This document shows positions 26,764-35,100 of a stretch of 64,000 bases of DNA, piece by piece. Each line of letters starts with the position of its first letter. Within the stretch, counting starts at the first letter, position 1. Below the pieces are notes generated by a model. It was not told where the DNA came from. It saw only the letters and a list, made by a program, of their open reading frames with translations, and searched no databases. The position numbers and the translations under genes are program-made. The DNA comes from Herbiconiux sp. (GTDB lineage Bacteria; Actinomycetota; Actinomycetes; Actinomycetales; Microbacteriaceae): NCBI RefSeq assembly GCF_023264855.1, contig NZ_JAHFUW010000010.1, forward strand, positions 33,790-97,789, read 5' to 3'.

Positions 26764-27295
26764 TCGTCGTCACATCCGCTGAATCGAAGAGCGGCGCGCT
26801 GGGGGTGACGACCGGTAGGCCCGTCGAGTCGATGCCGACGCGGGCGCCGGTTCGCAGGGCGAGCGTACCTTTCACGATCTGGAGTTCGCGCCGGGCCATC
26901 AGGGCCGACGGCGCGGCCCGCCTCCCTGAGACCTCGATCGGAACGGACCAGGCTGCATCGGGGAGATCACGGCAGGCCACGTTCAGGTGCACGACGGTGT
27001 GGTGGTGCAGGTTGCGCAGCGCGCTCGCCCCGAGGGTGGCTGTGAAGTCGACGGCCGCGCCCCATTCCCCGACGGGTTCGTAGTCGGGGTGGGTGATCGA
27101 CGCCAGCCCGTCCAGGGCGATGGCCAGGGCTCGGGCCTCGAGGGCGACATAGGCGACCACGTGCGACCTGCTCCACCCCGGCGCGGTCGAATCGCCTCGG
27201 AGGTCCTCGTCGGACAGGTGCTCGAGCTCCCGGGAATACAAGGCGGTCGCCCGCCGGGCCGCCAGCAGCGTGTCGCCCGGCACCCGGCCCGTCAC
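26756..27295 (-). CDS. Maleylpyruvate isomerase (mycothiol-dependent-like)
   Basis: LSDEDLRGDSTAPGWSRSHVVAYVALEARALAIALDGL; GTG 27295 overlaps the gentisate dioxygenase stop; pathway context. Confidence 0.8.
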   Translation of the reverse strand: MTGRVPGDTLLAARRATALYSRELEHLSDEDLRGDSTAPGWSRSHVVAYVALEARALAIALDGLASITHPDYEPVGEWGAAVDFTATLGASALRNLHHHTVVHLNVACRDLPDAAWSVPIEVSGRRAAPSALMARRELQIVKGTLALRTGARVGIDSTGLPVVTPSAPLFDSADVTTKP

Positions 27296-28407
27296 GCTCG
27301 AGACGGGATGTAGGTGCGGGAGAAGTGCAGCCGTTCGACGATCGGGGCGTCGCTGAAGCGGAACAGATCGAACTCGGTCTCCGCCTCCAGGCTCCAGGCC
27401 GTCCACGAGGGCACGACGAAGAGGTCACCGGTCTCCAGCGCCATCCGCTCACCATTCAGCACGACGGAACCGCGCCCCTCGAACACCTGCCAGACGGAGG
27501 AGCCGACCTCGTGACGAGCGGGCGTCTGCGCGCCCTCGCGGAGCCGGTGGAATTCGCAGCGGATGGTCGGCAGCACGTCGCCACCGCTGGTGGGGTTGGT
27601 GTATTTGATCGCGGCGTGGCCCTGCTCGACCGTGGCCGGATAGCCCTGATCCTCGAGGTCGAGCTGCGCGCGCAAGGCGGCATCGGTGTGCTCCCAGCGG
27701 TAGGCGGCCAGGGGCGTGCTCACCGATGCGCCTTGGCTCGACAGGGGAGTGAGTCCCGGGTGGGCCCAGAGCTGCTCCGAGCGGGAGATGGCCGGCGACG
27801 ATTCGTCGGTGACCCGCTCCGACCCCAGTTCGAAGAAGCCGAAGTCCAGGTCGTGGGCGAAGGGCACGTCGAGTCCGTCGATCCAGGCCATCGGCTGGTC
27901 GGTGTCGTTGTGGTGGCCGTGGAAGTTCCAGCCCGGGGTGAGCAGCAGGTCGCCGCGGCGCATGGCCACCGGGTCGCCGTTGACGACGGTCCACACTCCC
28001 TCTCCCTCGACGACGAAACGGAAGGCGTTCTGGGCGTGCCGGTGCTCGGGCGCGGTCTCACGGGCACCCAGGTACTGGATGGCGCACCAGAGCGTCGGCG
28101 TGGCGTACGCGGTCGGTGCCAACCCGGGATTGGCGAGGCCGATCGCCCTGCGCTCACCGCCGCGGCCCACCGGAACGAGCTCCCCGGACCGCTGCGCGAT
28201 GTCGAGCAGCGTCTTCCAGCGCCAGACGAACGGGATGGCCGCCGGGGCCGGGGCGAACGGCATCAGGTCGTTCGTCTGCGTCCACAGCGGGGCAGTGCTG
28301 ATGGCGGCGAAGTCGCGGTAGAGCTGATCGAGCTCGGGGGAGGGAACCGGCTGGCCGTCGTGCGACGGCACCGGATCGGAATGCTTCGTCGTGTCATCGA
28401 GAGTCAT
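27292..28407 (-). CDS. Gentisate 1,2-dioxygenase (bicupin)
   Basis: YLGARETAPEHRHAQNAFRFVVEGEGVWTVVNGDPVAMRRGDLLLTPGWNFHGHHND and second cupin half. Confidence 0.92.
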   Translation of the reverse strand: MTLDDTTKHSDPVPSHDGQPVPSPELDQLYRDFAAISTAPLWTQTNDLMPFAPAPAAIPFVWRWKTLLDIAQRSGELVPVGRGGERRAIGLANPGLAPTAYATPTLWCAIQYLGARETAPEHRHAQNAFRFVVEGEGVWTVVNGDPVAMRRGDLLLTPGWNFHGHHNDTDQPMAWIDGLDVPFAHDLDFGFFELGSERVTDESSPAISRSEQLWAHPGLTPLSSQGASVSTPLAAYRWEHTDAALRAQLDLEDQGYPATVEQGHAAIKYTNPTSGGDVLPTIRCEFHRLREGAQTPARHEVGSSVWQVFEGRGSVVLNGERMALETGDLFVVPSWTAWSLEAETEFDLFRFSDAPIVERLHFSRTYIPSRA

Positions 28408-28487
28408 GGTCGAGGTCTCCTTCATCGGGACGCCTCGGCTCCGGCGCCCGCGAGCCCACCCTAAAAGGGCACGCCGACGAGGTGGAC

Positions 28488-28512
28488 AAGAATTCCGTGA
28501 TACGGAATTCTT
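28488..28512. promoter_or_regulatory. Perfect inverted repeat upstream of gentisate dioxygenase (candidate IclR operator)
   Basis: AAGAATTCCG-tgata-CGGAATTCTT, 10-bp arms. Confidence 0.75.
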
Positions 28513-29281
28513 ATAGATCGGCGTGGGCGATGTCCCGCTCGATCTCCCGTCGCGTGTCGAGGATCAAGGGGGCCAGCCCGTCGCGGATCGTGACACCGAA
28601 ACGCGAGGTGGGGACCGACACGCTGATCGCCCCCACGGCCTGGCCGGACGGATCGACCAGGGCGGCACCGACCGCCGCGACGTCGCGCTCGGTCTGCCCG
28701 TGGTTGACGGCGAAACCCTTTGCGCGGACGACCGCGAGCTCGGTCATCAGCTCATCGATCGACCGGCTGTCATCGTCGCGCTCCGAATCCACGAGTGCTC
28801 GTGCCGCGCTCGGATCCAGCGTCGCCAGGATCGCCTTGCCCCCCGACGAGGTGGCCGCCGGCATGATCACGCCTTGCCGGTCGCGGGTGCGGCCCGGGGC
28901 CGCCGCCTCGATCGTCTCGAGGAAGCGCACCTTCGAGCCGACGCGCACCATGAGATTCGTCGATTCTCTGCTGCGACGCGAGAGCAGCACCAGGTGCGGG
29001 TGGCAGATCCGGCGCAGTTCCCGGTTGCGCGACAGGTGCGCGGGCCCGGCCTCCATCGACGGACCGGGCCGGTAGATGTGGTCGTCGTCGGCCACCGCGA
29101 AGCCGCGGTAGACCAGCGTCGACAGCAGCCGGTGCGCCGTCGATCTCGACGTTCCGAGGTGCACCGCCGCGTCGGCCACGCGGAGACTCCCGTCGTCGCG
29201 GAGGATCTGCAGCAGGCGAAGCCCGCGGTCGAGCGCGCCGACCCCGTAGGCCGGGGGAGCGGGAAGCGGAGTGTTCTGCAT
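28511..29281 (-). CDS. IclR family transcriptional regulator
   Basis: GALDRGLRLLQILRDDGSLRVADAAVHLGTSRSTAHRLLSTLVYRGFAV. Confidence 0.9.
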   Translation of the reverse strand: MQNTPLPAPPAYGVGALDRGLRLLQILRDDGSLRVADAAVHLGTSRSTAHRLLSTLVYRGFAVADDDHIYRPGPSMEAGPAHLSRNRELRRICHPHLVLLSRRSRESTNLMVRVGSKVRFLETIEAAAPGRTRDRQGVIMPAATSSGGKAILATLDPSAARALVDSERDDDSRSIDELMTELAVVRAKGFAVNHGQTERDVAAVGAALVDPSGQAVGAISVSVPTSRFGVTIRDGLAPLILDTRREIERDIAHADL

Positions 29282-29296
29282 GACGGAATCTTACGC

Positions 29297-30520
29297 ATGA
29301 TGGCCGTCGCCGGTCAGCAGGATGGGCGCGTGAAGCAATACAGCGAAGTATTTCCTCGTTCGACCGTGTTCGTCATCGGCGGCGGAATCGGCGGCCTGGC
29401 CGCTGCTCTCGCCCTCGCCCGCGCCGGTCACACGGTCACGTTGGCCGAGCAGGCCGCCGAGTTCGGAGAGGTGGGCGCCGGTCTGCAACTGGCTCCGAAC
29501 GCGACCCGCATCCTCCGCGACTGGGGCCTGCTGGATGCCGTGGTGCACGCCGGGGTGGTGACGGAGAACCTCGTCGCCCGTGACGCCATCGACGGCTCGG
29601 TGCTCACCGTGATGCCCCTGGGCGAGGCATTCCTCGCCCGCTACGACGCCCCGTACGTGGTGATCCACCGCACCGACCTCCATCAGATCCTCCTCGACGC
29701 CTGCAGGGCGTCGGCCGGCATCACGCTTCTGACGGGCACCACGATCATCGACGTGCAGACGGAAGCGCAGGGCGCGACGGTCACGGCGGAGGACGGCCGG
29801 CGCGCGACCTATCCCGTGGTCATCGGAGCCGACGGCCTGCGCTCGCGCACCCGGGATGCCCTGGTCGGCGATGCTCCGATCCCGTCGGGGTACGTCGCCT
29901 ATCGAGGGACCATCCCGTCTGACGGCCAGGCCTCGAACGACGTCACGGTCTGGATGGGTCCGGGCTGCCATCTCGTGCAATACCCGCTGCGTCAGGGCAC
30001 GCTGCTGAACAACGTGGTCGTCTTCAAATCGGCCGGCTTCGCACGCGGTGACGTCGAGTACGGCGGAGTCGACGAACTCGACACGGTGTTCGCCGGCTGC
30101 GCCGAGCCGGTGCAGGCGGCTCTGGCCCACGTGGGCCGCCAGCGTCGCTGGCCGCTCTACGATCGCGCCCCGGCGCCGACCTGGAACGACGGCCGGATCG
30201 TACTGACCGGCGATGCCGCGCATCCGATGCTGCAGTACCTCGCCCAGGGTGCCTGCCAGGCCCTAGAGGACGCCGATGCGCTGGCGCGACTGGCCCCCGG
30301 TTCGAAGGCGAGCGAGTGGGACGGCGCGATCGCCGGATTCGTGGCCGAACGCGAGCCCAGGGCCTCCCGCGTGCAGACGACCGCCCACGCGTTCGGTGAC
30401 CTGTGCCACGCCGTCGGCGAGCAGCGGCTGGCCCGCAACGCTCTGCTGGCGTCCCGCGCGCGTGATGACTTCACCGTGGCCGACTGGCTCTGGGCCGATC
30501 GCGCCCCGGCCCACCTCTGA
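29297..30520 (+). CDS. FAD-dependent monooxygenase (3-hydroxybenzoate 6-hydroxylase-like)
   Basis: VFVIGGGIGGLAAALALARAGHTVTLAEQAAEFGEVGAGLQLAPNATRIL; GDAAHPMLQYLAQGACQALEDADALA. Confidence 0.88.
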   Translation: MMAVAGQQDGRVKQYSEVFPRSTVFVIGGGIGGLAAALALARAGHTVTLAEQAAEFGEVGAGLQLAPNATRILRDWGLLDAVVHAGVVTENLVARDAIDGSVLTVMPLGEAFLARYDAPYVVIHRTDLHQILLDACRASAGITLLTGTTIIDVQTEAQGATVTAEDGRRATYPVVIGADGLRSRTRDALVGDAPIPSGYVAYRGTIPSDGQASNDVTVWMGPGCHLVQYPLRQGTLLNNVVVFKSAGFARGDVEYGGVDELDTVFAGCAEPVQAALAHVGRQRRWPLYDRAPAPTWNDGRIVLTGDAAHPMLQYLAQGACQALEDADALARLAPGSKASEWDGAIAGFVAEREPRASRVQTTAHAFGDLCHAVGEQRLARNALLASRARDDFTVADWLWADRAPAHL

Positions 30521-30548
30521 CTCCCGACCTCGACCGGAAAGCCTCACC

Positions 30549-31439
30549 ATGCGTCTTGCACTGTTCAACGATCACCGGCCGGGCGTCGTGCTCGGCGACG
30601 AGCTGATCGACGTCTCCTCGATCGTCCATCCGCTGCCGGCCGAAGCCGGAGGGGCCTGGGCGGTCTGGCTCGCCGCGGGATCGGGGACCGCCGCCCTCGA
30701 ACGGGCCCTGCTCTCGGATGCCCTCCCACGGCATCCGCTCGACTCGGTGCGGCTGTGCGCGCCGCTGCCACGCCCCGGCAAGATCATCGCCGCACCCGTG
30801 AACTACCTCGACCACAAGATCGAGATGAGCGAGCAGAAGACGATCGCCGAGTACGGGGTCTTCCTCAAGGCGAACTCCTCGGTCATCGGCCCGGGTGACG
30901 CGATCGAGCTGCCCTACTCCGACAAGCGGATCGATCAGGAGGGGGAACTCGGCATCGTGATCGGAACGGGGGGACGCACCATCCCCGTCGGCGACGCCCT
31001 GGACCACGTGGCGGGCTACCTGGGATTGCTCGACATCAGCGTGCGCTCGACCGAGGACCGCTCGACGCGCAAGTCATTCGACACCTTCACCCCGATGGGC
31101 CCCTGGATCGTGACCGCGGATGAAGCGGGCGATGCCGATGACCTGCAGCTGGACTGCTGGGTCGCCGGCGAGCACCGCCAGAGCGTGTCGACCGCCGAGA
31201 TGATCTTCGGTGTGGCGGAGCTGGTCGCCTACGCCAGCTCGGTGATGACCCTCCACCCCGGTGACGTCATCGCAAGCGGCACTCCCGCCGGCGTCGGGCC
31301 GCTCGCCGACGGCGACGAGGTGCGCCTCACCATCGAGCGCCTCGGAACACTCGTCGTGTCCGTCACCGGGCAGGGCGCCATCCCGTACGGAGATCGTCCG
31401 ATCCCGTCGACCGCATCGATCGCGACATCGACGTCGTGA
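30549..31439 (+). CDS. Fumarylacetoacetate-hydrolase family (fumarylpyruvate hydrolase-like)
   Basis: KIIAAPVNYLDHKIEM...DQEGELGIVIGTGG...TLHPGDVIASGTPAGVGPLADGDEV. Confidence 0.9.
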   Translation: MRLALFNDHRPGVVLGDELIDVSSIVHPLPAEAGGAWAVWLAAGSGTAALERALLSDALPRHPLDSVRLCAPLPRPGKIIAAPVNYLDHKIEMSEQKTIAEYGVFLKANSSVIGPGDAIELPYSDKRIDQEGELGIVIGTGGRTIPVGDALDHVAGYLGLLDISVRSTEDRSTRKSFDTFTPMGPWIVTADEAGDADDLQLDCWVAGEHRQSVSTAEMIFGVAELVAYASSVMTLHPGDVIASGTPAGVGPLADGDEVRLTIERLGTLVVSVTGQGAIPYGDRPIPSTASIATSTS

Positions 31440-31452
31440 GAAGGAGTTGCAC

Positions 31453-32826
31453 ATGCCGAACAGTGTCATCGACATCAGGGAACGGCTCGACCAGTCGCCG
31501 ATGAGGGGTGCCCAATTCGGCATCATCGCGGTCTGCGTCGTCTTGAACATGCTCGACGGGTTCGACGTGCTCGCCATGGCCTTCACCGCCTCGGCGATCG
31601 CCGAGGACTGGGCCCTCGGAGGAGCAGAACTGGGCATCCTGCTGAGCGCCGCCCTGCTGGGTATGGCGATCGGCTCGACGGCTCTCAGCTCGATCGCCGA
31701 CGCGGTGGGACGTCGCACGACCATCCTCGGCTGTGCGGTGGTGATCGCGCTCGGCATGCTGGTGTCGGCACTCGCCCCGAGCTACGGGGTGCTGCTCGCC
31801 ATGCGGCTTGTGACCGGTCTCGGCATCGGCGTCATGCAGGCCAGCCTGAACGTCTACGTCTCCGAGTACTCCTCGAAGCGGCGGCGCTCGCTGGCGATCA
31901 GCTTCTACACGATGGGCCAGCCGATCGGCGGTACCCTGGGCGGCATCGTCATCGCGGCACTGATCGGACCCCTCGGCTGGCACTCCGCTTTCGCCTTCGG
32001 CGCCATCGCCACCACGGTGATGATCCCGCTGATCTTCTGGCTGCTCCCGGAGTCGATCGACTTCCTGCTGGTGAAGCGGCCGCCGAACGCCCTCGACACC
32101 TTGAACCGCATCCTCCGGCGTCTGGGTCACAGCACGGTGCCCGCCCTTCCCCCGCTCGACGCCGCGGCGAACACGGCCCGGGGCCGGTGGGCGGCCCTGT
32201 TCTCGAGAGCGAACCGTACGAAGACGGTGCTGCTCTCGGTCGCCTTCTTCGCGATCATGGGGAGCTTCTACTTCGCCAACTCGTGGACGCCCCGACTCGT
32301 CGCGAGCAACGGTTTCACCGCCCAGGACGGCATCACCGCCGGCGTGATGTTCAGCGTCGGCGGCATCATCGACACCCTCGCGTTCGGAATCGTCTCCACG
32401 AAGGCGGGGGTGGTGCGCACGCTCCTGGTGACGTTCCTGCTCGGCGCGGGCGGGTTCGCCGGCTACGCGATCGCGGTGAACGGACTCAGCACGGCCTTCC
32501 TCGCCGCGGCGCTGCTCGGGCTGCTGCTGAGCGCAGGGATCGCCGGCATGTTCATCGTCGGCCCTACCCACTACGCCGCGGAGCTGCGGGCGACCGCGGT
32601 CGGCTTCATCATCGGCATGGGCCGGGTGGGCGCCATCCTGTCGCCGATCGTCGCGGGCGCCCTGATCGACCGGGACTGGAAGCCGGAGGACCTCTACTTC
32701 CTGTTCATCATCCCCATGGTCGTCGGCGCGCTCGCCATCGCCGGCGTGGGCCGGCACGACCGGCGCCAGGTCGGGTCGGCGGATGCCGGCACGCCGTCGC
32801 CCCGAGGCGGCGTCGCGGCTCGCTGA
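31453..32826 (+). CDS. MFS aromatic acid:H+ symporter-like transporter
   Basis: NMLDGFDVLAMAFTASAIAEDWALGGAELGILLSAALLGMAIGSTALSSIADAVGRRTTIL. Confidence 0.88.
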   Translation: MPNSVIDIRERLDQSPMRGAQFGIIAVCVVLNMLDGFDVLAMAFTASAIAEDWALGGAELGILLSAALLGMAIGSTALSSIADAVGRRTTILGCAVVIALGMLVSALAPSYGVLLAMRLVTGLGIGVMQASLNVYVSEYSSKRRRSLAISFYTMGQPIGGTLGGIVIAALIGPLGWHSAFAFGAIATTVMIPLIFWLLPESIDFLLVKRPPNALDTLNRILRRLGHSTVPALPPLDAAANTARGRWAALFSRANRTKTVLLSVAFFAIMGSFYFANSWTPRLVASNGFTAQDGITAGVMFSVGGIIDTLAFGIVSTKAGVVRTLLVTFLLGAGGFAGYAIAVNGLSTAFLAAALLGLLLSAGIAGMFIVGPTHYAAELRATAVGFIIGMGRVGAILSPIVAGALIDRDWKPEDLYFLFIIPMVVGALAIAGVGRHDRRQVGSADAGTPSPRGGVAAR

Positions 32827-32871
32827 GCGGCGGCAGTCAACCGTTCCGGTGGTCTCACCGAGGTCGTGAGA

Positions 32872-35100
32872 TCACCGGATGCCGGCGGCCACCTGCTCGA
32901 GCAGCGCCACTGTCAGCGCGTTCCCGCGGTCGACGGTGAGGCGCTCGATCGGCAGGTCGCCGATCATCACCAGCACGTGCTCGTTCGACAGGAGCCCCAG
33001 GGTGCCTTCCGCGCCCGGCAGGTCCGCCAGCCGGGCGCGCAGGGTCGGAGCCGCGACGGGGTGGGTCATCCACTCGCGCAGGGTCGAGCGGACGGTCAGC
33101 GGGGCAAACGGACCTGCCTCGCCCAGGACCACGCTCGCGCCCAGGCGGAGATCGCGCGAGGAGGCGCCGACCTCGATCCGATGCGAACCCTGGTCGCGCC
33201 GCCAGCCGCCGGAGCGCTCGTCCCAGCGCTGGAAGGCTCGCAGCGGCAGGTCGACGGCGAGCGTCCTGGCCTCGCCCGGCTGCAGCGTGCTGTGCACGAA
33301 ACCGGCGAGCTGGCGACGGATGCGCGGCACGCCGGCATCCGGCTGACCCACGTAGACCTGGGCGATCTCGGTTCCCGGGCGACGGCCGTCATTGGTCACC
33401 GCGAACTCCACCGTGACGCCGCCCGAAACCGGATCGGTGTGTACGTCCAGCTGCGCGTACGAGAAGGGGGAGTAGCCGAGGCCGTGCCCGAACGGGTAGG
33501 CGACCGGCTCGTCGCGGGCGTCATATCCCCGATAGCCGACGAAGACGCCCTCGCCGTAGAACGAGCGGCCGGCTTCGCCGGGAAAGGAGAGGAACGACGG
33601 CGTACTGGCCAGAGTCGAGGGGATCGTCTCGGTCAGCTTCGCCGACGGGTTGAACCGACCCGTGATGATGTCGGCGAGAGCCGTCGCTCCGTGCCGTCCG
33701 GGCAGGCCGGCCCAGAGCAGTGCCGCCGAATCAGCGGCGAAATCGTCCACGGTCATGACGCCGCCGCCGAAGCACACGGTCACGACCCGGGCAGAGGAGT
33801 TCGCGGCCGCGGCGTCGAGCATCGCCTGCTGCGCTCGCGGCAGGCGCAGGTCGAGGCGGTCACGGCCCTCCGAGTCGGCATCGCCGTCGAGGCCGACCAC
33901 AGCGATCACCACTGCGGCTCCGGTGACGGCCTCGCTCGCCTCGGCCAGCAGCTCCGGGGTCGTTCCGGACTCGCCGATCGTGTAGCCGGCCGCGAATCGC
34001 GTCACAGCCATGCCGCGCCGGGAGAGCGCGCCGAGCAGGTTCTCCGCCGAGCGGTCGTTGACCTGCGAACTGCCACCGCCTTGGATGGGCGGATGCTCGG
34101 CCAGAGCCCCGATGACGACCACCGGCACCGGCGGCTCCAGCGGGAGCACTCCGTCGTTCCTGAGGAGCACGATGGACTGCTGCGCGGCCTCCAGAGCGAG
34201 TGCGTCGTCGCCTCCGGCGGTCTCGGTGCGGCTTTCGGAGCGCGGGCCGTGAACCAGCGCCGCCACCCGTTCGGCGGATGCGCGCACCGTCTCGGCGTCG
34301 ACGAGTCCTGAGTGCACGGCATCGACGATCGCGTCGGCCGACGCCCCGCCCGTTCCCGGCATCTCGAGGTCGAGCCCGGCGACGAGAGCCGCGAGGCGAT
34401 CGTCGACCGCCCCCCAGTCCGAGATGACGGCGCCGTCGAAGCCCCACTCGTCGCGCAGCACCCGCGTCAGCAACCAGGGATCCTCGCTCGCGTACACTCC
34501 GTTGATCCGGTTGTACGAAGCCATCATCGCCCGGGGGCGCGCCTGGACGACGACCTGCTCGAAGCCGCTGAGGTAGATCTCGCGGAGCGCGCGTTCGGAG
34601 ACCTCGGCGCTCACCCGCATCCGGTCGGTCTCCTGGTTGTTGACCGCGAAGTGCTTCGGGCACGCGGCCACCCCGGTCTGCTGCACGCCGCGCACGAACG
34701 CAGCGCCCATCTGCCCGCTGACCAGCGGGTCTTCGGAGTAGTACTCGAAGTTGCGGCCGCCGAGCGGCGAGCGTTTGATGTTGAGGCCGGGGCCCAGCAG
34801 CACATCGGCGCCGGCGCGGCTCGCTGCGGCGCCGATCGCCCGGCCGACCGACTGCACGAGCTCGGTGTTCCAGGTGGCCGCGAGGTTCGCCGCCGTGGGG
34901 AACGCGACGGCTTCGACCTTGCCCCGGAAGCCGGGGAGGTTCATCGCGAGCCCGTGCGGGCCGTCGGTCATCACGACGGAGGGCAGTCCGAGCCGCTCGA
35001 GGGCGACGGTGCCGGCCATGTCGGCCCCGGAGAGCAACGAGGCCTGCTCGGCCAGGGTCGCCGCCGCCAGGGCTCCGGCAGGGGAGTCGTGCTCGATCAT
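32872..35100 (-). CDS. Glycoside hydrolase family 3 protein
   Basis: TDGPHGLAMNLPG...CPKHFAVNNQETDRMRVSAEVSERALREIYLSGFE...VISDWGAVDDR. Confidence 0.92.
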   Translation of the reverse strand: MIEHDSPAGALAAATLAEQASLLSGADMAGTVALERLGLPSVVMTDGPHGLAMNLPGFRGKVEAVAFPTAANLAATWNTELVQSVGRAIGAAASRAGADVLLGPGLNIKRSPLGGRNFEYYSEDPLVSGQMGAAFVRGVQQTGVAACPKHFAVNNQETDRMRVSAEVSERALREIYLSGFEQVVVQARPRAMMASYNRINGVYASEDPWLLTRVLRDEWGFDGAVISDWGAVDDRLAALVAGLDLEMPGTGGASADAIVDAVHSGLVDAETVRASAERVAALVHGPRSESRTETAGGDDALALEAAQQSIVLLRNDGVLPLEPPVPVVVIGALAEHPPIQGGGSSQVNDRSAENLLGALSRRGMAVTRFAAGYTIGESGTTPELLAEASEAVTGAAVVIAVVGLDGDADSEGRDRLDLRLPRAQQAMLDAAAANSSARVVTVCFGGGVMTVDDFAADSAALLWAGLPGRHGATALADIITGRFNPSAKLTETIPSTLASTPSFLSFPGEAGRSFYGEGVFVGYRGYDARDEPVAYPFGHGLGYSPFSYAQLDVHTDPVSGGVTVEFAVTNDGRRPGTEIAQVYVGQPDAGVPRIRRQLAGFVHSTLQPGEARTLAVDLPLRAFQRWDERSGGWRRDQGSHRIEVGASSRDLRLGASVVLGEAGPFAPLTVRSTLREWMTHPVAAPTLRARLADLPGAEGTLGLLSNEHVLVMIGDLPIERLTVDRGNALTVALLEQVAAGIR

